Shown here: one piece after another, positions 1 to 12,380 of the stretch
Layout: every line of letters begins with the position of its first letter
Numbering within the stretch: the stretch's first letter is position 1
Program-made: the position numbers and the translations under genes
DNA from: Quercus robur
Taxonomy: Eukaryota > Streptophyta > Magnoliopsida > Fagales > Fagaceae
Assembly: GCF_932294415.1 (NCBI RefSeq)
Contig: NC_065539.1
Coordinates: forward strand, 34,102,001-34,166,000
Length of the DNA: 64,000 nt
Reading direction: 5' to 3'
The notes under the pieces: model-generated
What the model was told of the DNA's origin: nothing
Seen by the model: only the letters and a program-made list of their open reading frames with translations
Databases searched by the model: none

Positions 1-1308
1 TTTAATCATCTTAGCATCCTTAGTTGCCATAACCATTGCCACCCCGGAATGATAATTTGATGTAAGCAACTGCCATGGGAGTGAGGAGGCAGAGGGCTTT
101 TAGGGTTATATTAGTAGATTGACGATGTAGCATCTTAGCCCTTTATTATTAAAGAAAGGTTTAAAGAACTCTCTAAGAACACCAGCGAATCTTGATCTCT
201 AATATATACCCATAGCATGTCACGAAATTGTTCACCTGAAAACCTGCTCTAACAAAAATACATATAATATTTGTCTTCAAAGTCAATATATAGGCCAGAC
301 TATGCTAACATCATAACATAACATCAATAATATCCAAAGGTATTAGCGAAAGATTCACCCTAGTGCAAAGGATTAGCAAATCTGAAACTGTATTTAAAGG
401 TAGTAAAAGAAGAAGATCCAGCTGAAAAGTCTTCACAGCACATTGTAATATCCCTGCACACAAAAAAAAAATTATAGAAGTGAGTTTTCTAACCAAGAAA
501 TTTTTATTATGGAAACTTTAATATATGAAAATAAGAAGAATAACTAGTACCACAAGTATAGGGTAAAGAATATGGTCATGAGTTCAAGACCCACAAAGTG
601 AGTATTTACCTATAGAAAATTTGAATTACATTTACATACTTTTATGTATTCAATTCAAAGTTTGCAACAGATGTTGAAGCTTTGACAATGACATGTGATT
701 ATGCACCCGGACACAGATCCAAACAAACAAAAAGAAGAAAGAACAAACCAAGAGAAACAGGGCTACTAAGGAGAGCGCTGGAATCCCAAAGTCATTCATG
801 ACACAAAAATTGAGCCCTAGCAGAAAACATAATATGCAAGAGCGTCACATGGCCAACAATTGAGAAATCAATAAAACATTTTTTATTTTTTTGATAATTG
901 AAAAATCATTACACCATAACAAAGAGATCGCTGCCACAACTAACAGTTCTATCTTTCCATTTTCAATTCCTAGTCTTTTTTAGATAGATCAGAAATTAGT
1001 AAATACCTATTTCATCCAAATTCAGATTTGTTTCTGTCATCTACTACACTGGCATGACGGTGTCCCTAAATAATATCACTTGCATCTTAATCGCTCAAGA
1101 GTCCAACACAAAAGCCAGTTCCATTACCACATGCAGGACTTTGTAAACATGACTACAATTGATTGCAGTACAAGATATTCACAAAACCTAAATATTAACA
1201 TTATCAGGTGGCATTGCCCAATATATTTAACCACCCTAAGTTTTCCACATAGAATAAGTTATATGTTTCTTAGAACAATTCAATAGTATTTAACATTGCC
1301 ACAAGATT
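1..1308. other. AT-rich intergenic sequence, no gene seen
   Basis: I find no convincing coding region here. Open frames are short and lack recognisable domains. Around 560-600 there is a short B-box-like string (GAGTTCAAGACC) that may be the remnant of a tRNA-derived SINE, but there is not enough flanking structure to call it. Confidence 0.4.
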
Positions 1309-1403
1309 GTTTTTTTGATAGTTACAACAGGGGAGAAGGGATTGAACCTTGGACATCTCTATTGGAAACACCAGAAGGTACCAATTGAGCTACAAGACCC
1401 TTA
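1309..1403 (-). mobile_element. tRNA-derived SINE, family A
   Basis: Read on the minus strand, this begins with a tRNA-like head: TAGCTCAATTGG fits a pol III A box and GGTTCAATCCC a B box. It ends in a short T/A-rich tail (TATCAAAAAAA). The same layout and wording recur at 26991-27083 and 49541-49642, so it is a dispersed family. It is too short and diverged to be a functional tRNA gene. Confidence 0.65.
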
Positions 1404-4135
1404 GCACCCTTGCCACATGTTATTTTGAGACAGCACAGCTGTTACACAAGCAGTGCTGGTTCCATAAGATGGTACCATTGTCAAAACACAAGTGAAAGAA
1501 TAACCTATCACTTTGAGCTATCTGATGCTACTTCTAACAAATACAACATTAATGTACAAAAGCAAGTTATAAATTCTATGAAGCACATTCATGGACACTG
1601 GCTGCTGGCACGTTATGGGTACGACACAATGACACGGAAATTTTTAAAAGATTAGGACATGGGTATATGTATATTAATTAATTATTAAATATATTTTTAT
1701 TTTTATTTTTAAATATTTTTAAGCATTTTTTTTTCATATAATGTTAAAACATATATCACATTAAGAGCAATAAATGATAATAAAGTGAATTCAAGACTAA
1801 TATATGATATTTATAAATTAGAATACAAACCAAAGAATAAGATCTAAAAGAGTAAATAAAAGACAACTAAATAAGTGTTTGAGATTAAAACTAAAAAGAA
1901 ATAAAAGATAAGTGTCCCTCCCGTGTCCCGCAAATTTTCAAAAAAAAAGACAGGTGCAAGTGTCCGAGGCGTGTCCCGTATTCGACACGGGTATAGCACT
2001 TCAAATGAAGTATCCGTGCTTTTTAGGTTATAATATATCCAAAAAAATACCATACGGAAACAAAACTACATGAAAAACATAATGTACTGTTGCAAAAAAC
2101 TACAAAATCAAGCAAACCCCCAACTTAAGATAGGGTTAAAACCATAAAACCTCTGTAGCTTCTTCTCACTCTAGTACCTGTCAACCCTCATAATGAGATT
2201 GTTGTACAGGATAACCTCACCCACAGAATCTCTAGCATCACACAAAGGTTCTGGCGAAAGATCTCCACCAACCTATCTTGAACTCTGCTGTCAATCTATG
2301 GTAAAAGCCTAATGATAAAAAAATAAACTAGAAAATTTTAAACCAAGCTGGAAATATTTAGGCATGTAAAAGGGAGAATGGCAGTAGGGCAGAATTGCTT
2401 AACATATGCGAGAGGAATGAAAATAGAATTTTGGATCATTATGGACTGCATCAGGGGATTGGAGTGTCTAGAAGAGAGATAAATCAATCTTCTAACAACA
2501 TGTTCTTCAAACATTGCCGTGATATGTATTGGGCTATCCATTTTATCCAACCAGGAAACAGGAATGGGAGGTTCATGAAATTCTCAAAATTTTAGAGTGT
2601 CTCTAGGAGGGATGGTGTGCATACTGGAAGGTAAGGATGCAAGGGGTGGGCTGAATTCAAAACTTTGTTAAGTATTCAGCTCTACTATGACAAAAAGGTT
2701 AGCAAATAAGCAAAGCACAAGGGTCCCATATTAGAGGGAATCACAACAGAGAAGGCTTAGAGATGGAGGAACCCAAAACTGTATGTTGGGCGATCATGGT
2801 TTCGGTGGAAGAACACTGATGTTAGGACGATTTAGGACATTAGGAGATTAGAGCAGCAGCGTAGAGACCACACAGTGTTCCACAACCCAAAGCAAGATTC
2901 AGGATGAGACCAACTCATAGGTTTAATGTTTATGACAGGGGAAAGGAGTCAGGGAGGATATGGAGGTGAGATGTTTGCAATCATTGCGGCTGGAATGACA
3001 GTAGGGCCAAACAGATTTTAAATTTCTGATGAGCATCATGAGTTATGAGGATCTATTGTTGATTTCATAGAAGATAGAAACTATATATATAAAGAGTATA
3101 TAGTATATGCTGAAAATCAAGACCATGAATATCATCACATCAAGAAGTTAACTGACAAATATCTAAAATGTCTGTGCCTAGTAACAAATATCTAATGATG
3201 CTTATATCTAAGAAGCTATATATTTAAGGAGTATATAGTATATATATGATACTAAATAGTCTTTATATATATTTAACATGTCATCAAGAAGGAACACCAA
3301 CCATACCTAGAGGTGCAATTGCCTGCATCAAGACAATGGCAGAGGACATCAAGAAGTTAATTGACAAATATTAAAAAGTCTACGCCAAGCAGCAAGACAA
3401 GAAAAATCCATAATTACAAAACTGCAGTGTCATGCCGAAACATAAACAATGATACCACAGTGATTGAGGGGTTCAAGGGATATCCCAGTGGTTTCAACCT
3501 CTCTTCTGGTGCCTAGGTACTAGGATTTGAGGGATACCCCAGTGGTTCTAGCACCTTAGTACTTATTAAGGGCCCAACTGGGTAACCTATTACTGTGCAC
3601 AAAGGATATGAACCCCTAACAAAACATATCTATGCAGTCAAAACTAAAAATTTTTACAAAGTGCACATAGTTTAAATAGTTTTCAAGACATTAAGAAACA
3701 CATATGCTGTATGGCGGAAATCATAACGAAATAAATTGAAAGCCCAAGGAGAGAGAAGGTTGAAATGCAAATATTTTCTATACCAGCAACAATGCTACAA
3801 ATACAACATAGTGAACTCATTTTATAACCTAATAAACAGAAACATTACAAATCAGGACGATCAGATGTGTCCAAAATCCTTCATTTTAATGTACAACTAG
3901 AAACACAACCTCATTAACAGAAGAGTAGATGCTAGGATTTATAAGTTAATATAAATGAAACAAACAAGCTTAATGCCTACTTTACATGCACTTTAGGTGC
4001 TCAAGAAACTCAATACAAGCTTTTTTTATAGGACCAACTAAGCCAGCATTCATGTATAATCTCAAATTAGTTGAATTCTCTAGAACATTGCCAAATGGTT
4101 TGTCTTTCTTTTCAAAACTATAAAGTTGTGATTTA
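1404..4135. other. Intergenic, with a degraded coding trace near 2340-3000
   Basis: Mostly non-coding. Between about 2395 and 2990 several broken frames on the plus strand show protein-like wording (for example WAEFKTLL), which suggests an old retroelement or gene remnant with several stops. I cannot name its family. Around 1915-1995 there is a GC-richer repeat with several copies of CGTGTCC. No intact gene is visible. Confidence 0.35.
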
Positions 4136-4353
4136 GGGTCCGTTTGTTTTGGGTGTAAATGGTTTCAAGAAATCATTTTCCGTAAAATAGGCTGTTTGGT
4201 TGGCTTTGAAAATAGGCTTTTCCGGAAATGCTTTTCAGTTGACCTTAGTGTTGGGTGTAAAATGATTTCCGTTTTTATTTTACCTTCAAATATCATTTTC
4301 CGGAAAACAGAGAGAGAGAGAGAGAGAGAGTGAGAGTGAGATCGCGCCCGCGT

Positions 4354-4388
<35 letters not shown>

Positions 4389-5110
4389 ATCATCGGCGAC
4401 CCACGAGCCTTCAACTTCGCCGGTGACCTAGAGACTTCGCGCCACGAACCCATGAACCAATCTTCGACTTCGCCGGCGAACCCAGAGCCCAGATCACGCC
4501 ACGAACCCAGAGCCTTCGACCCACTGATCTTCGGCCCAGAGCCTTCGACCCACGAGCCTTCAACTTCGCCGGCGACCTAGAGCCTTCAACTTCGCCGAAA
4601 ACCCACGAACCGATCTCTTTCTCTATGTGATTTTGATTTCTGTGTGATTTTGATTTCTATTGTTGTTGTGGTGGTGTGGGTGGTGGTGTTTTGGTGGTTT
4701 TCCTGTTGTGTGGTGGTGGGTTTTGCTTGCTTGCCGTCGGTTGTGGCTTTTGATTGCCGGAGTGAATTGGAGTTTCGGTGGTGTGTGGTGTTGTTTCGGT
4801 GGTGGGTATAAATTTCGGTGGTTGTGGGTTGTTGGTGGTTGCAAGTGATGGGTATTTGGCTGTGATTTGTTCTGTGGATTGGGATTTGGCTGTAATTTTA
4901 AAATTTTCTATAATAAAATTTGTTTGGATGCTGAGAAAATAGCTGAGAAAATGTGAAAATTTTGTAGGAAAATAGCATTTTCAGAATAGAACCAAACACA
5001 TGAAAATATTTTCTACAACAATTTTCATAATGCAACCAAACACTTGAAAATATTTTCCTTTCCCGAAAATAGCATTTCCGGAAAATATTTTACGGGAACC
5101 AAACACAGCC
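4136..5110. mobile_element. Tourist/PIF-Harbinger-like TIR element
   Basis: The element begins GGGTCCGTTTG and ends with CAAACACAGCC. Read inwards from both ends the sequences are inverted, with several further copies of ATTTTCCGG-type subterminal motifs. It is flanked by TTA on both sides (4133-4135 and 5111-5113), the 3-bp duplication typical of PIF/Harbinger. The middle holds two GA microsatellites and a degenerate minisatellite rich in CTTCGCCGG (4390-4620). No transposase is encoded, so it is non-autonomous. Confidence 0.75.
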
Positions 5111-6070
5111 TTACAACAATTTTGTGTTGGCTTTAATTCCGTGCCAAATTTGATTTTAATTTTATTCAATCATTTTTCTATGTATTTATGTGGGGTTTTT
5201 AATTGTAAGGGTTGAGTGTGAGAGTGTAAAGACTCAAGCTTAAAACGAAAAACAAGTAGATTTCGCAAGAAGCTAACCCACGAAGTAGCCATGTGTAGAG
5301 CTCATGACTGGAATGCAAAGAGTTATGACAACCTGGAGTTTTCACAAGTGTCTCGCAGGTAAGCCCTTCCCGCAAAATACTCGCGAAATATTCTATTTGG
5401 CTAATTTGTCATGTTTGTTTTACCAAGTCTTTACCTACATTATATATACCTTTATTACCCACATATTGTAAAGAGTGTTTTTCAAAGAGAAAAGCCTAGA
5501 AAATACACTTCAGAGTTAAAGATTGTAATACTCACAATCATCTATACATTTCCTTGTAATGTTCCTCTACTCCTACCTCTCCATCTCTAGATCCTTGAGA
5601 GGTTGATAACCCAAATACTTACCACACCCAATCTGAATGTCAAGTGAGGTTTTGGCATTACTGGGAAGTATCGGAAGGAGCCAATCATTGGCAAATACAA
5701 TCGGGGGTATTGCGGGATCCGGAAGAGCTAGAGAAGAAAAGGTTCCAAGAAGCTAGTTGGTAGCAGAAGTTTAGAGGACTTAAGTACATTGAGTAGACTA
5801 GGCTTGGAGGGTCTTTTGTTATTCGTGTTCTCTAACCTATTCTCTAGTAAATCGATTTACCGCTTGGAGGGCGGCAAAGAGGTTTTTCGCCGAGCTCTCC
5901 GATTTCCTTTTCAATAACATATCTCGGTATTATCTTGTGTTTGCATCTCTCTTTCCTACTTTTAAACTTTACTTTATATCGTTGATAATGAATGAATATG
6001 GCTTAGGGTAGTGTTTTTGGTTGTTTGCGTTCATTTACTCTTATTCCCTCTTATTCTGCACATAGTCTAA
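5111..6070. other. Intergenic, no gene seen
   Basis: AT-rich sequence between two Tourist-like elements. I see no open frame with a recognisable domain. The text near 5600-5900 (AAGTATCGG, AGGCTTGGAGGGTC) looks like old repeat material. Confidence 0.35.
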
Positions 6071-6595
6071 GGCTTCGTTTGGGAGTTCATAAGAGAATGG
6101 AATGGAATGATCATAAGGGAATGGAAAGGAGTGGAATGGAATGTATTTAAGTAAAGGAAATGAATGAAATGAAATGAAATTAAGTAACCTTAATTGGATG
6201 TTTTAAAATAAAGAAATGGAAAAGAATGAAAATGAATGGAATGTAAGGAATCCTGTTTGGGAGTAACATGAAGGGAATGGAATGAAATCATTTTATGACA
6301 ATATTACTTTTAGACCCCTATTTTAAAACAAATGGTTGAGTATATAGGGATATTTTGGGAGTTTTAGTAAAAAATTCATTAAATCTAATTTTATTCCCTC
6401 TCATTCCTCCCAATTTCGGGAGAATGAAAATTTGAGGTTTAAAGGAATAGAAAGGAATGAGTGTTCTTTCCTATCCATTCCTTCCCACTTAAACTCCCGT
6501 CTAATTCCTCTATTAAGACTCCCAAACAAGGAAAGAATATTCTAAAATTATTCTTTCCATTCATTTTCATTTCATTCCCTCCTCCAAACAAGGTC
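6071..6595. mobile_element. Tourist-like foldback MITE
   Basis: The left end GGCTTCGTTTGGGAG and the reverse complement of the right end (GACCTTGTTTGGAGG) form a terminal inverted repeat. The interior is purine-rich (GGAATGGAATG) on the left and the complementary pyrimidine-rich sequence on the right, so the whole element folds back. TAA flanks both ends (6068-6070, 6596-6598). It has no coding capacity. It lies 241 bp beyond the SmB stop codon. Confidence 0.7.
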
Positions 6596-6835
6596 TAAGT
6601 TAGAGTAAAAGTAATCTAATCATAATTTTAATTTGGGGTCTAAAAAAGACCGTGTTTTCACACAAATCTGAGCTTTCAAAAACTTTGGTCAAATTTCTCA
6701 AGTACTGGTTTTTTCAAATAAACTCACACACATAAACAAGTGAAAATGAAATGAAACACATATAAGACGTCCTTAATTTAAGGACCATTCTAACAAATAA
6801 GTTTAAAGGAAAGAATAGCGAACCTAATGTACTAA

Positions 6836-7642
6836 TCACTGCTGTTGTTGTTGCTGTTGCTGCTGCTGTTGATTCTGAGGGTTTGGTGGAGGAGGCATAT
6901 TAGGACGTGGAGGCCCATAAACACCAACAGGCGGAGGTTGCATTCCAGGACGAGGCATCGGCGGCGGCGGTGGTCCTCTCATCATCTGACCACCAGGCGG
7001 TGGCGGACCCATCGGCCTCTGCGCAAACTGCGGCACGAACTGCTGCGGCGGCGGTGGTCCACCAGGCCTGGAAACAAACTGCTGTCCCTGTTGCATAGGC
7101 GGTGGGCCCCGCATCATCGGAGGCGGGCCCCCGGGATACACCTGGGGCCGCATCACAGGCGGAGTCGGGTAATTCACAGGCGGAGCAGAAAGCTGAGGTC
7201 TCGACATCATCTGTGGCTGCATCATGTTAGGTGCAGGCCCACCGACTCCACGGACGGGCCCAGCAAGACCAGGCTGGGCTTGAATAAGAGGCCCAGTAGG
7301 AATGCCTCTACCGGCAGCTCGGCCAATGCCAGGACCAGCCATAGCGGCGGCGTTAGCAGCTTTGGCTCTGGACTCTTCGGGAGGAGGCGGGCCTTCGACG
7401 GTCATGGAGATGACTTCTTCGCCACGGAGGAGGACGAGGCCGAGAGTGCGGCGGTCTTCGGTGGGGGCGGTCTTGCCTTTGGAGGAGGGAAGGTTGCGGA
7501 ACTCTTCGCAGTCGCCTAAGACGAGATTCATGTGGCGGTCGAAGGCCATGAACTTACCAACCAACTGACGGCCGTCTTGGATAGTGACTCGCATACGGTA
7601 GTTGATGTACTGGAGCATCTTTGAGCTCTTTGACATCGACAT
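6836..7642 (-). CDS. SmB: Small nuclear ribonucleoprotein-associated protein SmB
   Basis: Core spliceosomal Sm protein: SmB joins the seven-member Sm ring that binds the U-rich Sm site of U1, U2, U4 and U5 snRNAs in the nucleus. The 268-residue frame is intact and uninterrupted by introns. Residues about 9-48 form the Sm1 motif ([10 protein letters not shown], then [15 protein letters not shown]) and about 65-83 the Sm2 motif ([17 protein letters not shown]). After residue 84 the protein is a Pro/Gly/Met-rich tail with repeated PPPP and RPG/RGPPPP motifs, as in plant and animal SmB, and it ends in a run of about 11 glutamines at the stop. The start is the first ATG, only eight codons before the Sm fold. 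Length fits plant SmB (about 250-270). The glutamine run is CAG/CAA-coded and likely varies in length among individuals. Confidence 0.95.
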   Translation of the reverse strand: MSMSKSSKMLQYINYRMRVTIQDGRQLVGKFMAFDRHMNLVLGDCEEFRNLPSSKGKTAPTEDRRTLGLVLLRGEEVISMTVEGPPPPEESRAKAANAAAMAGPGIGRAAGRGIPTGPLIQAQPGLAGPVRGVGGPAPNMMQPQMMSRPQLSAPPVNYPTPPVMRPQVYPGGPPPMMRGPPPMQQGQQFVSRPGGPPPPQQFVPQFAQRPMGPPPPGGQMMRGPPPPPMPRPGMQPPPVGVYGPPRPNMPPPPNPQNQQQQQQQQQQQ

Positions 7643-9400
7643 CTTTACGGAAGAGAAGACGGCGGCAGTGTTTCTTTCTGCGTTTCAGGTTTCGCCCTAA
7701 CGCAATAAGCACTAAAACTAAAAGCAACAACACATGGGCGATGTCCTTTTTATTTTTATTTTTCATTTCTGGGTCTCTTCCCGCTTAGGGGAATTCTTTT
7801 TTCTTTTTCTTTTTCTTTTTTTTTTTAAGTACCAAGTCAGTATCAACTATCAAGATCTGGCAGTCCCAACAAATAGAATAAATCCACATTTTTCAAAAAA
7901 AATTATATAAGTCTTCCCTATCTTACATTTTTATAATACTTTTATAATTACTTTTTTATTCATTAATAATAACTTACCACTTAAAATTTGTTCTGAAAAT
8001 ATTATAAACATAGCATTTCTCTAGTAGAAAATAGTAATGCTACAACATCACTTTTTATGCAACGAATTCAAAATTGTTGAAGCGATTTCTTGTGAGTGTT
8101 TAACGTAACTGATACTTGTGGACTCACTCTTTGTTTTTTTTAGACATGGCAAAAGGATCGATTAGGTCAATCGAGTTCAAGTAAGAAAATGGCATTTTAA
8201 ACATGTTAGGAATGGGTAAAGTCGATTGGATTGGGGTTAGGTTGGGTTGACCTATATTTTTCACATTGATTAAAAAAATACATGTATTTGCTACTTGTTA
8301 AGTCATGCATCAAATTACTTGGTGTGAAAATGAAAATCCATTAATTTGGATTCATCCATGTCAAGAAAGAGCTCAGCTCGACAATTAATACTTGTTAATT
8401 AATAATCAAATTAGACAAATCTCAGTATTGCTAATCAAAACAAAATAACACAAACAAAAAAGAGTCTAGTTTACCATTTGAAAATATAATTAAAACAAAT
8501 ACACAAGTTTCACTTTCACACAGTATCAACATCCCAAAAGAGATAACAGAATAACAAATACCCTATTGGATAGCTAATTTGATAAAAACTAAAAACATAT
8601 AAAAATTTTACAAGTTGAAAACCTATTTCATAATCTAATATCTTAAAAAATAATCTATTAGTTGTGTTTAATATTAGATGCACAATGGTTGGCACTCTGT
8701 TTCAATTTGGATTAAAGTTTGATTTTTTAGTTATTTATGCATGCTCTTTTTCATGAATATCATATTATTGTTAAGTAACACACACTCTAGGGAACATTAT
8801 CTTTTATTCTGAAAAGTCATTCTCATAAATAAAAAAATAAAAAAAAATCATTTATTTTGGCTATGGACTGTTTAAAAATAGGCATAGCATCCACAATTGA
8901 TGTCAATTTCATTAATATACTTTAGTTTCACTATTTTCACACTTGTAAATGTTTCTCATGTATGTCTATAATTTCAAATATTTTGTCTTGACTCAATTGC
9001 AACTAGATTATCTTGGCATGCGCTTTTTCATTTGATGTCTAAAAATCTTTACTTTTGTGTTATTCAAGTGAGAAGAAGGCTTCATTCATTCATCTTTCAA
9101 TTTGCTTGCATTCAATTAGATAAAAGGCCTTAGTTGCTTTCTTGAAGTCATTGTATTTGAATGACATTAACAAAATTAAGGTAAACTACATATTTGGTCA
9201 TTAACCTTTATACTAAATTTCAATTTGGTCCCAAACCTTTTGGTATTATGTCAAAATAGTATATGTCGTTAAATGATAGATGAAAAATGTTGATGTGGCT
9301 AACAGTCAAAATAAAATAATATTTTTTGCCACATAGACTAACACGCGTAATGCCACGTTAGCATAACAATAAAATAAATAAATAAACCAAATAAATTAGA
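7643..9400. other. SmB 5' flank and intergenic AT-rich sequence
   Basis: The first 150 bases upstream of SmB (to about 7800) hold the likely 5' UTR and promoter, with a pyrimidine-rich stretch at 7796-7826. At about 7895-8045 there is a copy of the small AAATTTGTT/ATTATAAACATAGC-type MITE also seen at 46826-46982. The rest shows no gene. Near 9180-9300 the wording (TTTGGTCCCAAACC, GATGTGGC) resembles the end of the MULE family at 20912. Confidence 0.4.
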
Positions 9401-9429
9401 AATTCACGTGTGAAAGGAACTTATGACAT

Positions 9430-10139
9430 AACACAAGGGATGTGCAGCGAACCTACTAACCCACCAAAACCGATCTGATCCAACCCAACCCGCTAGGTTG
9501 GTTATAAAAAAAATTTTAACAGTGGGTCGGGTCAGGTTCGAATCATAAGATTCACAAATCCACCTAACCCGATCCAACCCACCTATATTTAATATATATT
9601 TAAATTTTAAAAAATATATTAAAAAAATATTATACAATTTTTTATTTACTTTTTTGCCCCTCTTCCTAAATAAAATCCAAAACCTAAGTAGTTCTCCTCA
9701 TATTGTTTGTGTTTGTTTGGTGTTATGCTCATGATTATTTGGTTATAAATTTGATCTTATTTGTAGTGATGTTATTCTAATGTTCAATTTAATAATAATA
9801 ATAATAGTTTTTTTTTTAAATGTTCAACCCATAGGTGGAGAAAAATGGAAATTAACCTTAAATTTCAAACATTATAATTAGTAGTTAAGTTTTCAAACTA
9901 TATTTTTTACTAGCATCTCAAGTCTACGAGACTCGATTTAGGGTCTATAAATCGAGTTTTTGGGACTCAATTTTCATGGATTGTTCACGTCTGATGTGAC
10001 ACTTTTTCCACATGACATTTACTTGGAAATCGATTCTCTAAGACTCGATTTACATCTAAAAAGAAAACAAAGAAAACCACAACGACAACAGCAATTCCTG
10101 AAAATATGTGTTCATTAGAGAAGAATATGTGTTCATCAG

Positions 10140-10181
<42 letters not shown>

Positions 10182-10760
10182 AGGGGTTGCAGTGAGATCG
10201 GCCTGGGTCATGCGGTGACCTGGGTTGCGCTGCGGCCTGGGTCGGCTTGAGCTTGCATCTCCATTTCTTCTTCTTCTTCTTCTTCTTCTCTCTCTCTCTT
10301 TCTTTTTTTCTTTCTTTCCGCGTTTTTGCTGTTTCTGCATTTTGGGTCATTAATAATTATTATTTTTGAGTTAGAAATCGAGTATTAAAGACTTGATTTC
10401 CAAGTAGATGCCACATGGAAAAAGTGCCACATCAGACGTGAACAACCCATGAAAATCAAGTCCCAAAAACTCAATTTATAGATCCTAAATCGAGTCTCTT
10501 AAACTCAAGATGCTAGTAAAAAATATAGTTTGAAAATTTAAACTACTAATTATAATGTTTGAAATTTAAGGTTAATTTCCCGATTTGGCCCCCATAGGTC
10601 CAACCCAACCCAATCTAATCCATGTGGGTTGGGTCGAGTTGGTTTGGACCCTTGTGATGGGTTGGGTTGGGTTTGATTTTTTTAACCTGCCATGGTGGGT
10701 TAGGTCAAAAAAACTTCTCAACCCAACCCAACCCGACTCATGCACACCCCTACCTGAAAC
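9430..10760. mobile_element. hAT-like MITE rich in GGGTTGGGTTGG, host of an inserted MULE
   Basis: The left part (from about 9435) and right part (10591-about 10755) both consist of repeated CCAACCCAACCC/GGGTTGGGTTGG text in inverted arrangement. The right end read inwards starts TAGGGGTGTGCA and the left reads AAGGGATGTGCA, the style of hAT-derived MITEs. The unit was split by the MULE at 9837-10590, as shown by the CCCATAGGT duplication on both sides. I cannot fix a clean 8-bp hAT duplication, so the outer ends are approximate. Confidence 0.5.
9837..10590. mobile_element. Non-autonomous Mutator-like element with 9-bp TSD (CTCGATTT family)
   Basis: The identical 9-mer CCCATAGGT lies at 9828-9836 and 10591-10599. 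Between them are long inverted repeats of roughly 200 bp: 9849-10050 is mirrored by about 10370-10580. Shared inverted text includes GAAATTAACCTTAAATTTC and TTTTTTACTAGCATCTC. Short CTCGATTT/AAATCGAG motifs recur in both arms. The centre contains a 41-base A run (10140-10180) and a GC-rich CCTGGGTC segment. There is no transposase. The 752-bp element at 59217-59968 has the same arms and nearly the same length. Confidence 0.85.
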
Positions 10761-10858
10761 CGGGTTCCTTCTTAAATTTGTTGAGAGATAACAAGGAGTC
10801 ATGATGGTGGCAGTGAGGCCAAGACGCACTCCAAAGCTGATGGTAAGGATTCTCTCTC

Positions 10859-10890
<32 letters not shown>

Positions 10891-12380
10891 CCTCTCTTAA
10901 TTAAAAATATGTTAATCTCGTCAATTTGAATTATAGCAGCTTTGCTGTTCTTGATTTATTGATTGTACACTTTTGAATCTTTGTAAGCCTAAACACAAAA
11001 CTTGGTGGTTTTGTTCTACCTATTGGTGTCAATTTACTTTTTGTTTTGGTTGGGTTTAGAGATTGTATAAAATATAAATCTTACCTGATTCATTGTTAGA
11101 ACTCTAAATTTGTATTTTTTTTCCCCTAGGTTTTGGATGGTCATTAGCAAATAATTAGAAGTTATGAGAGGCTTTATATCAATTTGTTTATTTATTTGTA
11201 TCTGAGTTAGAGATAATCTCATATGCATTTGACCACCATTTTTTAAAATTTGTTTTATTAAGCAGTTTCTTCTAGTGTTTCTTTTTAAAAAATTTGTTTA
11301 TTTTACTGTAGGATATGGGGATATATGTGTGTGTGTGTGTGTTGAAAAATGGTTGAACACCCAAAATGTTGATCTAAAGATGAATAACAACGATGATGAG
11401 TTTATTCAAATTATAGTCTAGAGTTTCATTTTAGTTTTGTAGTGCTTGATGTTGAAGATAATAACACATTATATAGTAGTGTTGAGCATGGCAACATCAT
11501 TTCTTTGGAGGAATACTTGAAAGGAAGATGGAGCAAATCATCTAGCTTTGACTAGCTTTAGTTGTAGTCTCCATAATCTATCAAACACAAATTTGCATTA
11601 AAAGACTTTTTTAGATGTGTAGTTTATACTTGTACCATTGAGGAAAAGAATGTTGGCACCCTACAGTGAGTGGTTTATAGATTTAAAATGTAAAAATCTC
11701 ATTTAATATAATGTTACAATTGGACCAATCCTAGCTTCATCTTCTCTTTTATTTATTTATTAATGAATATCTATAGCTCCATATTGCAAAATGTTTAGAC
11801 AACATCCTAGAACTTTATGCTTGATAGCCAACTACATTTTTCTGAAGATCTTGGAACACACTTCTATGCAAATTTTTGGTTAGATACAACCGGTCACAAA
11901 CAAATTGTAACTATAATTGGCACTAAAATCTGTAAGTAAAGAAGACTTAAGTAATTGCCTTAATGGTAAACAGAATTGGCAGTACAAAGATGTTGCTCCT
12001 CTCCTTTGTGTGAAGATTCCTTTTTGTTTCCTACTAATGTATGTTGAGCTTTATTAGACCAAATTTTATTAGTGTAATGTACATGGTCCTTAAGCAGTCA
12101 ATTAGGATATTAATGATCACTGCTTTTTCTGCTTACTTTAATGGCATCTTAGCATTTCAGATTTTTAGAGCAAGTAAATTTCTACTTTTGCTTGACAATT
12201 TATGGAGTTTGAACATGCCATTTTTGTTGCATGCGGCTTCCATGTTAGCAACTAAATATTGTGGTTCTTTTTGTTTGATGTGAAACAAGATAGAACCATG
12301 GAATTCATTTTATAATTGTCCAAGTACTAGACAATTCAAGAACTTAAGGTCTAGAATTTGTGTTTATGTGCTTTGTGTTC
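10760..12380. other. Intergenic, no gene seen
   Basis: Contains a CT microsatellite at about 10850-10892 and a short TG repeat at 11325-11342. Otherwise AT-rich sequence with no recognisable protein. Part of it may be the 5' subterminal region of the CACTA element, whose transposase begins near 12400, but I could not find a terminal CACTA motif with confidence. Confidence 0.35.

Noticed and set aside
4623-4848. Opposing low-complexity frames in the Tourist-like element
   Set aside because: They come from GGTGGT/CCACCA-rich repeat DNA; no codon or domain signal.
6845-7519. Arg/His-rich open frame on the plus strand across the SmB gene
   Set aside because: It is the antisense shadow of the Pro/Gly-rich SmB tail; no domain, and the minus-strand frame has clear Sm motifs.
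9985-10350. Lys/Glu- and Phe-rich frames on the minus strand
   Set aside because: Produced by the 41-base A run and by TTC/CT repeats inside a MULE.
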